Assembly: GCA_004791255.1 (NCBI GenBank)
Contig: SRUQ01000009.1
Coordinates: forward strand, 1 to 64,000
Reading direction: 5' to 3'
Origin: a bacterium M00.F.Ca.ET.205.01.1.1
Lineage (GTDB): Bacteria > Pseudomonadota > Alphaproteobacteria > Rhizobiales > Rhizobiaceae
DNA length: 64,000 bases
A program made the translations under genes and the position numbers. Below are positions 20,174 to 29,160 of the stretch, piece by piece. The notes below the pieces were generated by a model. That model had not been told where the DNA came from and searched no databases. It saw nothing but the letters and a program-made list of their open reading frames with translations. Position 1 is the first letter of the stretch. Every line of letters begins with the position of its first letter.

Positions 20174-21160
20174 ATGTTCCGATGGGGTGTGTTGTCGACG
20201 GCCAAGATTGGCCGCGAGCAGTTGTTGCCGGCGATCGTCGAGGCGCAGAACGGTGTGCTGTCGGCTATCGCCAGCCGTGACCTGTCGAAGGCCAAGGCAT
20301 TGGCCGAGCGCTTCGGCGCCCGCCATGCCTTCGGCTCCTATGAGGACCTTCTCGCCTCGAACGAAGTCGATGGCGTCTATATCCCGCTGCCCACCTCGCA
20401 GCATGTCGAATGGGCGGCGAAGGCCATCGAAGCGGGAAAACATGTGCTGGTCGAGAAGCCTCTGGCACTCGACGCCAAGGACATCGCACCGCTGATCAAG
20501 CTGCGCGACCAGAAGAAGGTGCTGGTCTGCGAAGCCTTCATGGTCATCTACCACCCGCAATGGATCAAGGTGCGCGACCTCATCGCCGGCGGCGCCATCG
20601 GCCGGCTGCGCCATGTGCAGGGTGCTTTCTCCTATTACAACGTCGACCCCAACAACATGCGCAACAAGCTCGATCTCGGCGGCGGCGCGCTGCCCGACAT
20701 CGGCGTCTACCCGACCGTGTCGACGCGGTTCTCGACTGGCAAGGAGCCGCTGCGCGTGCAGGCGACGATCGAGCGCGACAAGACATTCGGCACCGACATC
20801 TACTCCTCGATCCGCGCCGATTTCGGCGATTTCGAACTGTCCTTCTATCTGTCGACGCAGATGGCGGCGCGGCAGGTCATGGTGTTTCACGGCGAGAAGG
20901 GGTTCATCGAGGTGTTTTCCCCGTTCAATGCCGGGCTCTACGACCATCACCGCGTCGAACTGCACAACCAGAACCACACCGAGGCGCAGGTGTTCCGCTT
21001 CCCCGGCACGCAGCAGTACCGGCTGGAGGTCGAGACCTTTGCGCGGGCGGCGCAGGGCGACAAGGAGCGCGTCTTCACGCTGGAGGAGTCCGTGCTCAAT
21101 CAAAAGGTGATCGACGCCATCTTCCGCGCCGGCGACACAGGCGGCTGGGAGAACGTTTAG
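20174..21160 (+). CDS. Gfo/Idh/MocA family oxidoreductase
   Basis: The 328-residue NAD(P)-dependent dehydrogenase begins [20 protein letters not shown], a Rossmann start, and carries the family EKP motif ([15 protein letters not shown], about residues 93-107) and catalytic region [20 protein letters not shown]. The C-terminal half is the GFO/IDH beta-sheet domain ([20 protein letters not shown]). It probably oxidises a sugar or dihydrodiol; the substrate cannot be read from the sequence. Start at the ATG 20174 with AGGGAGAAG upstream; a GTG three bases earlier is the alternative. Confidence 0.88.
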   Translation: MFRWGVLSTAKIGREQLLPAIVEAQNGVLSAIASRDLSKAKALAERFGARHAFGSYEDLLASNEVDGVYIPLPTSQHVEWAAKAIEAGKHVLVEKPLALDAKDIAPLIKLRDQKKVLVCEAFMVIYHPQWIKVRDLIAGGAIGRLRHVQGAFSYYNVDPNNMRNKLDLGGGALPDIGVYPTVSTRFSTGKEPLRVQATIERDKTFGTDIYSSIRADFGDFELSFYLSTQMAARQVMVFHGEKGFIEVFSPFNAGLYDHHRVELHNQNHTEAQVFRFPGTQQYRLEVETFARAAQGDKERVFTLEESVLNQKVIDAIFRAGDTGGWENV

Positions 21161-21200
21161 GTCCTCGCATTGAATTGCCGGCTAATTGTGGGGAAGAAAA

Positions 21201-22859
21201 ATGGCTGACGATGCGGACGTGATCATTGTCGGCGCCGGTCTTGCGGGACTGGTTGCCGCCGCCGAGCTTGCCGAAGCCGGCAAGAGGATCATCATCGTCG
21301 ACCAGGAGCCGGAGCAGTCGCTGGGCGGCCAGGCCTTCTGGTCGTTCGGCGGCCTCTTCCTCGTCGATTCGCCCGAGCAGCGACGCATGCGCATCCGCGA
21401 TTCCCTTGATCTGGCGCTCGAGGACTGGATTGGCACCGCGGCCTTCGACCGGCCGGAGGATTTCTGGCCGAGCAAATGGGCCGAGGCCTATGTCGGCTTC
21501 GCCGCCGGCGAGAAACGCTCCTGGCTGATCGAGCGCGGGCTGAAGTTCTTCCCCGTCGTCGGCTGGGCCGAGCGCGGCGGCGGCAATGCCATCGGCCACG
21601 GCAATTCGGTGCCGCGCTTCCACGTCACCTGGGGCACCGGTCCCGGCGTGCTCGAGCCTTTTGTCCTGCGCGTGCGCGAGGCGCAGAAGCGCGGATTGCT
21701 GAGCTTCAGATTCCGTCACCGGGTCAGTGAACTGACGCGGACCGGCGCTGTCGTAACCGGCGTGCGCGGCGAAATCCTGCAGCCGAGCGCCGTCGAGCGC
21801 GGCCAGAAGAGCGCGCGCGACATAGAAGGCGGGTTCGAGCTTCACGCGCAGGCGGTCATCGTCGCCTCCGGCGGCATCGGCGCCAACCATCAACTGGTCC
21901 GCGAAAACTGGCCGAAGCGCCTGGGCGCCGCACCAAAGCGCATGATCACCGGCGTGCCAGACCATGTCGACGGCCGCATGCTGGCGATCTCCGAACAGGC
22001 CGGCGGTTCGATCGTCAACCGCGACCGCATGTGGCACTATGTCGAGGGCATCAAGAACTGGGCGCCGATCTGGACCGACCATGCCATCCGCATCCTGCCC
22101 GGCCCATCCTCGCTCTGGCTAGACGCGCGCGGCAAGCGCCTGCCGGTGCCGCTGTACCCCGGCTTCGACACGCTGGGCACGCTCAGCCACATCATGGGCA
22201 CCGGCTTCGATTATTCCTGGTTCATCCTGACCAAGAAGATCATCCAGAAAGAGTTCGCGCTGTCGGGTTCCGAACAGAATCCCGATTTGACCGGCAAGAG
22301 CTGGCGCCAGGTGCTTGGCCGCGCCACCTCGGGCATTCCGGGCCCGGTCAAGGCGTTCATGGAAAAGGGCGAGGACTTTATTGTCGAGACCGACCTTTCG
22401 ACCCTTGTCGCGCGTATGAACAAACTGACTGGCGGCGAGCCGCTGCTCAATGTCGGAGTGGTTGAGCGAGAGATTCGCGCCCGCGACAGGCAGCTCGACA
22501 ACCCGTTCTCCAAGGACATGCAAATCACGGCGCTACGCGGCGCGCGCACCTATCTCGGCGACAGACTGATCCGCACGGCCAAGCCGCACAAGATGCTCGA
22601 CCCGGCCAACGGCCCGCTGATCGCGGTGCGCCTCAACATCCTCACCCGCAAGACGCTGGGCGGCCTGCAGACCGATCTCGACAGCCGCGTGCTCGGCGCC
22701 GATGGCCAGCCGGTCCAGGGCCTCTACGCGGTTGGCGAAGTCGCCGGATTCGGCGGCGGCGGCGTGCACGGCTACGCGGCGTTGGAAGGCACTTTCCTCG
22801 GCGGCTGCATCTTTTCAGGCCGCAGCGCTGGCCGGGCGGCGGCAAGGGCTGTGGCCTGA
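21201..22859 (+). CDS. FAD-binding dehydrogenase (fumarate reductase/3-ketosteroid dehydrogenase-like)
   Basis: The 552-residue flavoprotein starts MADDADVIIVGAGLAGLVAA, with the GxGxxG dinucleotide fold, then EPEQSLGGQAFWSFGG (FAD phosphate loop), ALIVASGGIGANHQLV-like sequence (QAVIVASGGIGANHQL) and the C-terminal FAD motif GLYAVGEVAGFGGGGVHGYAALEG. It belongs to the FAD_binding_2 / COG3573 group of predicted oxidoreductases. Substrate unknown. The ATG at 21201 has GGGAAG upstream. It is 40 bp downstream of the Gfo/Idh gene on the same strand, so co-transcription is likely. Confidence 0.88.
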   Translation: MADDADVIIVGAGLAGLVAAAELAEAGKRIIIVDQEPEQSLGGQAFWSFGGLFLVDSPEQRRMRIRDSLDLALEDWIGTAAFDRPEDFWPSKWAEAYVGFAAGEKRSWLIERGLKFFPVVGWAERGGGNAIGHGNSVPRFHVTWGTGPGVLEPFVLRVREAQKRGLLSFRFRHRVSELTRTGAVVTGVRGEILQPSAVERGQKSARDIEGGFELHAQAVIVASGGIGANHQLVRENWPKRLGAAPKRMITGVPDHVDGRMLAISEQAGGSIVNRDRMWHYVEGIKNWAPIWTDHAIRILPGPSSLWLDARGKRLPVPLYPGFDTLGTLSHIMGTGFDYSWFILTKKIIQKEFALSGSEQNPDLTGKSWRQVLGRATSGIPGPVKAFMEKGEDFIVETDLSTLVARMNKLTGGEPLLNVGVVEREIRARDRQLDNPFSKDMQITALRGARTYLGDRLIRTAKPHKMLDPANGPLIAVRLNILTRKTLGGLQTDLDSRVLGADGQPVQGLYAVGEVAGFGGGGVHGYAALEGTFLGGCIFSGRSAGRAAARAVA

Positions 22860-22878
22860 GCTGACGTTTGTGGTCGGC

Positions 22879-23820
22879 TCACCAGGGCCAGGCGCCTTGT
22901 CCCAATGCCGTCACTGCATCGACGATGCGGGTGAAGCTGTCACGGGCGCGGCCGACCGTGTGCCTGGCCCTGAGATAGCCGTGCACCAGCCCTTTCTCCT
23001 CGAACCAGGATGCGCGGCCGCCGGCCGCGGCGATGCGGTCGCGATAGGTCTCGCCATCCGATGACAGCGGGTCGCATTCGGCGGTGATCGCGACTGTCGG
23101 CGGCAGCCTGGCGAAGTCGGGGTCGGCGAGCGGCGACAGGGTGACGTCATTGGCCCAGTCCCGACCGCCAGTGCGGATATGCTTGTAGAATTCGAGGTCG
23201 CGCATGGTCAGCATCGGCGCCTCGGCATGCTTGAGATAGGACCCTTTCGTGCGGTCGCCGCCGAGGCCTGGATAGATCAGCACCTGGCCGATCGGTTTCT
23301 TGGCGTGGCCGCGCGTCGCATGGGCAACGGCGGCGCAGAGATTGCCGCCGGCGCTGTCGCCGCAAAGCAGGATGGGGCGGTCGTAGCTGCTGGCCACCCA
23401 CTCGAAGGCGTTCAGCGCGTCGGCGAAGGCGGCGGGATGCAGATGCTCCGGCGCCAGCCGGTAGTCAACGGAAACCACTTCGTAGCCGGTGCGGGCGCAA
23501 AGCTCGGCGCAGACATCGTCATGGCTGTCGAGGCCGCCAAGGATGAAGCCGCCGCCATGGATATAGAGCACCATCGCTGTCTTGTCCGGCGTTGCCTTGC
23601 GATAGATGCGGATCGGGATGCTGTTGGCGGGCGTCGCGATGGCCGTCGTCTCGGCGATCACGCCGTGCGGATAGCCGGCAAAGAACTCCCTGCACATCCG
23701 ATCATAGATGTCGCGCTGCTGCACGATCGTACAGTCGATCGTACCGGGCGGATAGTAGGAGTTGGTCCGCTCGATGAAGGCCCAGGTCTCGGCGTCGATG
23801 AAGGTTTTGTAGTCGGTCAT
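22879..23820 (-). CDS. HSL-family alpha/beta hydrolase (esterase)
   Basis: The 313-residue protein has the hormone-sensitive-lipase family signatures: the oxyanion motif YIHGGGFILGG (about 88-98), nucleophile elbow GDSAGGNL (Ser about 154), acid in ECDPLSSDG and His in GLVHGYLRARHT. It should hydrolyse short-chain carboxyl esters in the cytoplasm. The start is the ATG at 23820 (MTDYKTFIDAETWAF) with AAGGAG five bases upstream. It is downstream of and on the same strand as the carnitine-type gene cluster but separated from it by a palindromic repeat, so membership of that operon is uncertain. Confidence 0.9.
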   Translation of the reverse strand: MTDYKTFIDAETWAFIERTNSYYPPGTIDCTIVQQRDIYDRMCREFFAGYPHGVIAETTAIATPANSIPIRIYRKATPDKTAMVLYIHGGGFILGGLDSHDDVCAELCARTGYEVVSVDYRLAPEHLHPAAFADALNAFEWVASSYDRPILLCGDSAGGNLCAAVAHATRGHAKKPIGQVLIYPGLGGDRTKGSYLKHAEAPMLTMRDLEFYKHIRTGGRDWANDVTLSPLADPDFARLPPTVAITAECDPLSSDGETYRDRIAAAGGRASWFEEKGLVHGYLRARHTVGRARDSFTRIVDAVTALGQGAWPW

Positions 23821-23829
23821 TGGCACTCC

Positions 23830-23939
23830 TTACCTCCCCCTTGATGGGGGAGGTCGCCGCGAAGCGGCGGGTGGGGGATGGCGGCGCTGCACCCCGCCCC
23901 GGACCTGCGGTCCGGCCCTCCCCATCGAGGGGAGGGTAA
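23830..23939. repeat. Palindromic intergenic repeat between esterase and hydratase genes
   Basis: TTACCTCCCCCTTGATGGGG at 23830 is inverted at the right end as CCCATCGAGGGGAGGGTAA (to 23939). Inner dyads CGCCGCGAAGCGGCG and GGACCTGCGGTCC lie between. It is related to the repeat at 18704-18812. Confidence 0.75.
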
Positions 23940-23945
23940 GGGAAC

Positions 23946-24728
23946 TCACTTCCCCTTCCAGACCGGGTCGCGCTTCTCCGCAAACGCCCGGAAGCCTTCC
24001 ATATTGTCTTCCGATCCATAGAGCGCATCGACGGTCGGCAGTTGGCGGCGGGTCACCTTGTTCATGGCGTCCTGGAAGGTCAGCGCCTCGGCTACGCGCG
24101 CCGTCTCCTTGATCGAGGCGAATACCAGCGGCGGGCCGCTGGCGAGCAGCCGGGCGATCTCCCAGACGCGGTCCTCGAGCTTGTCCTTGGGCAGCACCTC
24201 GTTGACCAGGCCCCAGCGATGCGCCTCGGCGACATCCATCCAGCGGCCGGTGAACAGGAGGTCCATGGCGATGTGATAGGGGATGCGCTTCGGCAGCTTG
24301 ATTGTCGCGGCGTCGGCCAGCGTGCCGGCGCGGATTTCGGGCAGCGCGAAGGAGGAATGGTCCGAGGCGTAGATCAGGTCGCAGGACAGTGCCAGTTCAA
24401 AGCCGCCGCCGACCGCCATGCCGTTGACGCAGGCGATGACAGGCTTGTTCAGGTCGCGCAGTTCCTGCAGTCCGGCAAAGCCGCCGACGCCATAATCGCC
24501 ATCGACCGCATCGCCAGCGGCCGCCGCCTTCAGGTCCCAGCCGGCGCAGAAGAACTTGTCGCCGGCCGTCTTGACGATGGCGACGCGCAGTTCGGGATCG
24601 TCGCGGAACGCCTTGAAGGTCTCGCCCATCAGCCTGGAGGTCTTCAGGTCGATGGCATTGGCCTTCGGCCGGTCGAGCGTGACTTCGAGGATGGCACCCT
24701 CGCGGCGGGTCGAAACGACGTCAGACAT
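23946..24728 (-). CDS. caiD: Carnitinyl-CoA dehydratase / crotonobetainyl-CoA hydratase (CaiD-like)
   Basis: The 260-residue crotonase-family protein (MSDVVSTRREGAILEVTLDRPKAN) shows the oxyanion-hole segments KFFCAGWDLKAA (about 70-81) and NGMAVGGGFELALSCDLIYA (about 108-127), with the catalytic-Glu region ALPEIRAGTLADAA (about 134-147), and DRPKANAID typical of CaiD proteins. CaiD interconverts crotonobetainyl-CoA and L-carnitinyl-CoA. Its neighbours (acyl-CoA ligase, acyl-CoA dehydrogenase, carnitine dehydrogenase) support that substrate. It overlaps the ligase stop by 8 bp, showing translational coupling. Alternative: a generic enoyl-CoA hydratase. Confidence 0.85.
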   Translation of the reverse strand: MSDVVSTRREGAILEVTLDRPKANAIDLKTSRLMGETFKAFRDDPELRVAIVKTAGDKFFCAGWDLKAAAAGDAVDGDYGVGGFAGLQELRDLNKPVIACVNGMAVGGGFELALSCDLIYASDHSSFALPEIRAGTLADAATIKLPKRIPYHIAMDLLFTGRWMDVAEAHRWGLVNEVLPKDKLEDRVWEIARLLASGPPLVFASIKETARVAEALTFQDAMNKVTRRQLPTVDALYGSEDNMEGFRAFAEKRDPVWKGK

Positions 24729-26805
24729 TCTTCTTCTCTCCAAGCACCAGCAGTGCGTCGGCAATCCACGCGCCCTTGCCTTCGCTGCACACGATCAGCG
24801 GATTGATGTCGAGTTCCTCGATCTCGCCTTCATTCTTCTGCACGAAATCGGCGATGCCCGAGATGGCGTCGATGGCCGCTTTGACGTCGGCCTTCGGCCG
24901 GCCGCGATAGCCCTCGAGCAACGGATAGAGCCTGAGCCCACGCAATGCAGCCTCAATGTCGTCGCGCGTCGCCGGCAGCATCAGCGTGACGCTGTCGCGC
25001 AACAGTTCGACCAGAACGCCGCCGGTGCCGAGCGTCATCACGGCGCCGAACATCGGGTCGCGGGTGAAGCCGACGATCAGTTCGGCGACGCCGTCACGCA
25101 CCATGCGCTCGGCATAGAGGCCGGTGCCGAGCGGCAGGAGATCGTGCGCCGCCGTGCTGACGGATTCGGCATCCCGCAGGTTGAGCCTGACGGCGCCGAC
25201 TTCCGACTTGTGGGTGACGCCGAGCGCCTTCAGCGCCACGGGGAAGCCGAGCGCCATCGACGAAATCACCGCCTCGACGGCGTTGCCGGCGCGCTCGCCC
25301 TTCGGCACCGGCAGTCCGGCCTTGATCAGCCGCGCCTTCGCTTCGGCCTCGTCGGGGGTGATGTGGTCGCCGCCGGGCGCACCGGCGGCCGATGTGTCGA
25401 TCGGTTGCGCCTGCGGCTCGTGCCAGGCCCAGCCGATGAAGGCGGCGGCCTGGGCTGCGTCCATCGCTTCGGAAATGCCGAACAACGGCACCATGCCGCG
25501 CGCCATCAGCCCGGCCGTATATTCCTCCGGCAGGTTTTCCGGCAGCGAGGACACGATCGCGCCCTGCGCCTTGTTGGTCTTCAGCGCCGATTCGAAAGCG
25601 CGCAGCGTCGCCCACCAATCGGTGTCCGAGCAGCGGTCGGGGCGCGGGAAGTCGAGCACCAGCATATTGAGGTCAAAGCCGCCCGACACCATGGCGGTGA
25701 AGGTGGCCGTCATCGCCGGCTCGTTGTTCCAGATGAAGGTGTGATAGTCGAGCGGGTTGGCCACTGCCACCAGCGGCCCGAGCGTCGATTTGACATGGGC
25801 GCGGTGCTTTTCCGTCAGCACCGGGAAGTTGACCCAGCGCCCCTCTGCGCTGTCGGCCATGACGGAGGCCTCGCCGCCCGAACAGCTCATCGACGACAGC
25901 TTGTAGCCGGGCAGAGGTCCGGTGATGTGCAGCAGCTTCAGCGCCTCGATGAAGGCGGGGATGGAATCGACGCGTGCAATGCCAAGCCGCCTCAGGAAGG
26001 CACCGGAGGCCGCATCGGAGCCGGCCAGTGAGGCGGTGTGCGACACCGTCGCCTGCCGCGCCTGTTCGGAACGGCCGACCTTCATGGCGATGATCGGCTT
26101 CTTCAGCTCGCGCGCCCGCGCCGCCAGACGCTCGAAGCCGGCGACCGAATCGAAGGCCTCGATGTGCAGGCCGAGCGAGGTGACGCGCTCGTCCTCGATC
26201 AGGCCGAGCGCCATTTCGGATAGCCCGGTCTGCGCCTGGTTGCCGGCCGTCATCAGGAAAGCGATCGGCAGGCCGCGCTTCTGCATCGTCATGTTGATGG
26301 CGATGTTGGAAGACTGGGTGATGATGGCGACGCCCTTGCCACCCTCGGCCAGCCGGATGCCGCCGTGCTGGTCGGGCCACAAAAGCGCGCCGTCGGTATA
26401 GTTGATCAGGCCGTAGCAGTTCGGGCCGATGATCGGCATCTGGCCGGCAGCCGCGACCAGTTCGTCCTGCAGCCGCTCGCCGTCATCGTCATAGGCTTCG
26501 GTCTCGAGAAAGCCGGCGGCAAAGCAGACGGCGCCGCCGGCACCGCGCTCGGCCAGCGCCTTGACGACCTCGATGGTCAGATGCCGGTTGACGCCGACAA
26601 AGGCGGCGTCCGGCGCGCCGGGCAGTTCGGCGACGGAGCGGTAGGCCTTGCGCCCGGCGACTTCGTCCTTGGTTGGGTGCACCGGCCAGATATCGCCGGC
26701 AAAGCCCATCTTGATCGATTGCGCGACGACGGCAGCGGCCTGCGCCCCGCCGAACACGGCGATCGATTTGGGGCGCAGGAGACGTTCGAGTTTATGCATG
26801 GTCAT
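24721..26805 (-). CDS. NDP-forming acyl-CoA ligase (acetate--CoA ligase family)
   Basis: The 694-residue protein has the architecture of ADP-forming acyl-CoA synthetases: an N-terminal CoA-binding Rossmann domain (RPKSIAVFGGAQAAAVVAQS, about 10-130), a succinyl-CoA-ligase-like flavodoxin domain (GVAIITQSSNIAINMTMQK and SHTASLAGSDAASGAFLRRLG, about 150-460) and a C-terminal ATP-grasp domain (GFPVALKALGVTHKSEVGAV; TRDPMFGAVMTLGTGGVLVELL). In this cluster it would activate gamma-butyrobetaine, crotonobetaine or carnitine to the CoA ester, the job done by unrelated CaiC in enterobacteria; that is inferred from context. Start at 26805 (MTMHKLERLL), alternative ATG at 26799. A 22-bp palindrome lies 26 bp upstream. 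Confidence 0.85.
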   Translation of the reverse strand: MTMHKLERLLRPKSIAVFGGAQAAAVVAQSIKMGFAGDIWPVHPTKDEVAGRKAYRSVAELPGAPDAAFVGVNRHLTIEVVKALAERGAGGAVCFAAGFLETEAYDDDGERLQDELVAAAGQMPIIGPNCYGLINYTDGALLWPDQHGGIRLAEGGKGVAIITQSSNIAINMTMQKRGLPIAFLMTAGNQAQTGLSEMALGLIEDERVTSLGLHIEAFDSVAGFERLAARARELKKPIIAMKVGRSEQARQATVSHTASLAGSDAASGAFLRRLGIARVDSIPAFIEALKLLHITGPLPGYKLSSMSCSGGEASVMADSAEGRWVNFPVLTEKHRAHVKSTLGPLVAVANPLDYHTFIWNNEPAMTATFTAMVSGGFDLNMLVLDFPRPDRCSDTDWWATLRAFESALKTNKAQGAIVSSLPENLPEEYTAGLMARGMVPLFGISEAMDAAQAAAFIGWAWHEPQAQPIDTSAAGAPGGDHITPDEAEAKARLIKAGLPVPKGERAGNAVEAVISSMALGFPVALKALGVTHKSEVGAVRLNLRDAESVSTAAHDLLPLGTGLYAERMVRDGVAELIVGFTRDPMFGAVMTLGTGGVLVELLRDSVTLMLPATRDDIEAALRGLRLYPLLEGYRGRPKADVKAAIDAISGIADFVQKNEGEIEELDINPLIVCSEGKGAWIADALLVLGEKKNV

Positions 26806-26830
26806 CTTTTCGTTTTGAGCGCGATATCTC

Positions 26831-26852
26831 AGGACAAACGATATCGTTTGTC
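26831..26852. promoter_or_regulatory. Perfect 22-bp palindrome, operator candidate
   Basis: GGACAAACGAT at 26831-26841 is followed directly by its exact reverse complement ATCGTTTGTCC to 26852. It sits in the 83-bp gap between the acyl-CoA dehydrogenase stop and the acyl-CoA ligase start. A flanking TATCGGACAAACGATA half-similarity extends it on one side. It is most likely a dimeric repressor site or, as RNA, a hairpin before the ligase start. The binding protein is unknown. Confidence 0.6.
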
Positions 26853-26888
26853 CGATAAAACCGAAATGCCGGTTCTGGCCATCATGCT

Positions 26889-28052
26889 CTAAGCACCGAA
26901 CGGACGCAGCAGCGCCCGCGAAATAATATGTCGCTGAATCTCCGAAGTGCCTTCCCAGATGCGTTCGACGCGCGCGTCGCGCCAGATGCGCTCCAGTGGG
27001 AGATCGTCCATCAGCCCCATGCCGCCATGGATCTGGATCGCTTCGTCGGCGACGAAGGCCAGCATCTCTGTGGCCTTCAGCTTGGCCATGGCCATATCCT
27101 GGTCGGTAACGGTGCCCTGATCGTACTTCCAGCCGGCTTCGAACACCATCAGGTCGGCGGCCTTGAGCTCCGTCGCCATGTCGGCGAGCTTGAACGACAC
27201 GCCCTGGAACTTGCCGATCTGCTGGCCGAACTGCTGGCGCTGCGCGGAATATTCGATGGCGTGGCCGAGCGCCCGCTCGGCGCGGCCGAGGCAGGTGGCG
27301 CCGACCTGCAGGCGGGTTGCGCCGAGCCAGGAATTGGCGACGTCGAAGCCCTTGTGCACTTCGCCCAGAACCTGGGAAGCCGGCAGCCGGCAATCGTCGA
27401 ATTCGAGGATGGCGTTGGTGTAGCCGCGATGCGAGACGTTGCGATAGCCATCGCGCACCGTGAACCCCCTGGTGTCCTTGTCGACGAAGAAGGCGGTGAT
27501 CTTCTTGCGTTTTCCCCGCGCAGTCTCTTCTTCGCCAGAGGCCATGAAGACGATGGCGAAATCGGCAAGGTCGGCATGGCTGATGAAATGCTTGGTGCCG
27601 TTCAGCACCCAGTCGTCGCCATCCTGCACGGCCGTCGCCTTCATGCCGCGCAGGTCGGAGCCGGCGCCCGGCTCGGTCATCGCCAGGCAGTCCCACTTCT
27701 CGCCACGGATGCAGGGGAACAGATATTTTTCGCGTTGCTCCGGCGTACCGGCGAGCAGGATGTTGGAGGGCCGCGCTACGCAGGTCCAGTGCAGCGCGTA
27801 ATTGGCGCGGCCGAGTTCCTTTTCGTAGAGCAGCCAGGTCACCGTGTCCAAGCCCGCGCCGCCGACATCCGCCGGCATGTTGGCGGCGTAGAGGCCGGCC
27901 TCGATCGCCTTGGCCTTGATCTCCTCGATCAGTTCGCGGCGCAGCACCCCGGTGCGCTCGACCTCGCGCTCATGCGGGTAGAGCTCGTTCTCGACGAAGG
28001 CGCGGGTCGTCTCGACGATGAGTTTTTGTTCTTCCGACAGACCGAAATCCAT
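26889..28052 (-). CDS. Acyl-CoA dehydrogenase, probable gamma-butyrobetainyl-CoA dehydrogenase
   Basis: The 387-residue protein has the acyl-CoA dehydrogenase fold with flavin signatures CLAMTEPGAGSDLRGMKATA (about 123-142), the NGTKHFISHADLADF segment, RQQFGQQIGKFQGVSFKLAD, QIHGGMGLMDDLPLERIWRD and the catalytic Glu in ERIWEGTSEIQRHI (about 367). In this setting it would oxidise gamma-butyrobetainyl-CoA to crotonobetainyl-CoA, feeding the CaiD-like hydratase; that assignment is from context. Electron transfer flavoprotein genes are not in the window. It lies 4 bp downstream of the carnitine dehydrogenase gene. Confidence 0.85.
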   Translation of the reverse strand: MDFGLSEEQKLIVETTRAFVENELYPHEREVERTGVLRRELIEEIKAKAIEAGLYAANMPADVGGAGLDTVTWLLYEKELGRANYALHWTCVARPSNILLAGTPEQREKYLFPCIRGEKWDCLAMTEPGAGSDLRGMKATAVQDGDDWVLNGTKHFISHADLADFAIVFMASGEEETARGKRKKITAFFVDKDTRGFTVRDGYRNVSHRGYTNAILEFDDCRLPASQVLGEVHKGFDVANSWLGATRLQVGATCLGRAERALGHAIEYSAQRQQFGQQIGKFQGVSFKLADMATELKAADLMVFEAGWKYDQGTVTDQDMAMAKLKATEMLAFVADEAIQIHGGMGLMDDLPLERIWRDARVERIWEGTSEIQRHIISRALLRPFGA

Positions 28053-28056
28053 GAGG

Positions 28057-29160
28057 TTAGCCCTTCTTCTTGGCGGTCTTCTTTTTCGGCTTTTCGGCCT
28101 TCTTCACCGGCTTGCCTGCCTTGGCCTTTTCCGCCGCCTTGGAGGCAACGGGCTTCTTCGCCGCCAGCTTGGCGAGCTGTTTGGTGTAGTCCTTGTGCAG
28201 CGCGCCGGCGCCCCAGCCCTTGCCTTTGTTCTGCTTCGACAGTGCGTCCATGATGGCGACCAGATTGTCGTCGCGGATCTTTTCCAGCTCACGGATCGAC
28301 AGGCCGTGCGCCTGGTCGTCCGACTGCGTGGCGATCAGGTCGACCAGCTCGTCGTTGAACTCGGGCACGTCCATCAGCTTGGTCCACGGCCATTTCAGGC
28401 AGGGCCCGAACTGCGCCATGAAGTGGCGCATGCCGGCCTCGCCGCCGGCGACGCGATAGACCTGGAACATGCCCATCTGAGCCCAGCGCAGGCCGAAGCC
28501 GTAGCGCATGATGTCGTCGAGTTCCTCGACCGTGCAGATGCCGTCCTTGATCAGCCACAGCGCCTCGCGCCACGCCGCCTCGAGCAGGCGATCGCCGACG
28601 AAGGCCTCGATCTCCTTGCGGATGACCACCGGCTTCATGCCGATCGAGGTATAGATTTCCTTGGCGACTTCGATCGCCTCGGGGAAAGTCTGGTCACCGC
28701 CGACGATCTCGACCAGCGGCAAGAGATAGACCGGGTTGAACGGATGGCCGACGACCAGGCGCTCCGGATGCTTCTTCATCGCCACCTGCATGTCGGTCGG
28801 CTTGATACCGGACGTCGACGAGCCGACAATGGCATTGGCCGGCGCGTGGGTGTCGATCTCGGCCAACACCTTGTGCTTGAGGTCGAGCCGCTCCGGCACG
28901 CTTTCCTGGATGAAGTCGGCATCGGCCACCGCCTCGGCGATGGTCTTGGCGAAGGTCAGCTTGCCTTCCTTGGGCAGGCCGCCGGGCACCATCTGCTTGT
29001 AGGCGCGACGCGCGCCCTTCATCACTTCCGAGACCTTGCGCGAGGCCTCGGGATCCGGATCGAAGATCGACACGTCGATGCCGTTCAACAGCAGCCGCGC
29101 CACCCAGCCGGCGCCGATGACACCGCCGCCGATGGCGGCCGCCTTGTTGATGATGCTCAT
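28057..29160 (-). CDS. lcdH: L-carnitine 3-dehydrogenase with a lysine-rich C-terminal tail
   Basis: The 367-residue protein begins MSIINKAAAIGGGVIGAGWV (NAD-binding GxGxxG) and closely follows the carnitine dehydrogenase pattern: DFIQESVPERLDLK, SSTSGIKPTDMQ, GHPFNPVYLLPLVEIVGG, GDRLLEAAWREALWLIKDG, GLRWAQMGMFQVYRVAGGEA and GMRHFMAQFGPCLKWPWTKL. It oxidises L-carnitine to 3-dehydrocarnitine with NAD. The first ~325 residues cover the whole enzyme; the last ~38 are an unusual Lys/Ala/Pro-rich tail (AAEKAKAGKPVKKAEKPKKK). In Sinorhizobium the dehydrogenase is, as I recall, fused to a thioesterase; no such domain is present here. Its ATG overlaps the HD-protein stop (ATGA). Confidence 0.9.
   Translation of the reverse strand: MSIINKAAAIGGGVIGAGWVARLLLNGIDVSIFDPDPEASRKVSEVMKGARRAYKQMVPGGLPKEGKLTFAKTIAEAVADADFIQESVPERLDLKHKVLAEIDTHAPANAIVGSSTSGIKPTDMQVAMKKHPERLVVGHPFNPVYLLPLVEIVGGDQTFPEAIEVAKEIYTSIGMKPVVIRKEIEAFVGDRLLEAAWREALWLIKDGICTVEELDDIMRYGFGLRWAQMGMFQVYRVAGGEAGMRHFMAQFGPCLKWPWTKLMDVPEFNDELVDLIATQSDDQAHGLSIRELEKIRDDNLVAIMDALSKQNKGKGWGAGALHKDYTKQLAKLAAKKPVASKAAEKAKAGKPVKKAEKPKKKTAKKKG

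Noticed and set aside
26806-27696. Extension of the acyl-CoA ligase frame upstream to form a ~990-residue protein
   Set aside because: It overlaps the acyl-CoA dehydrogenase gene in another frame and contains the 22-bp palindrome; the CoA-binding domain starts right after the ATG at 26805.
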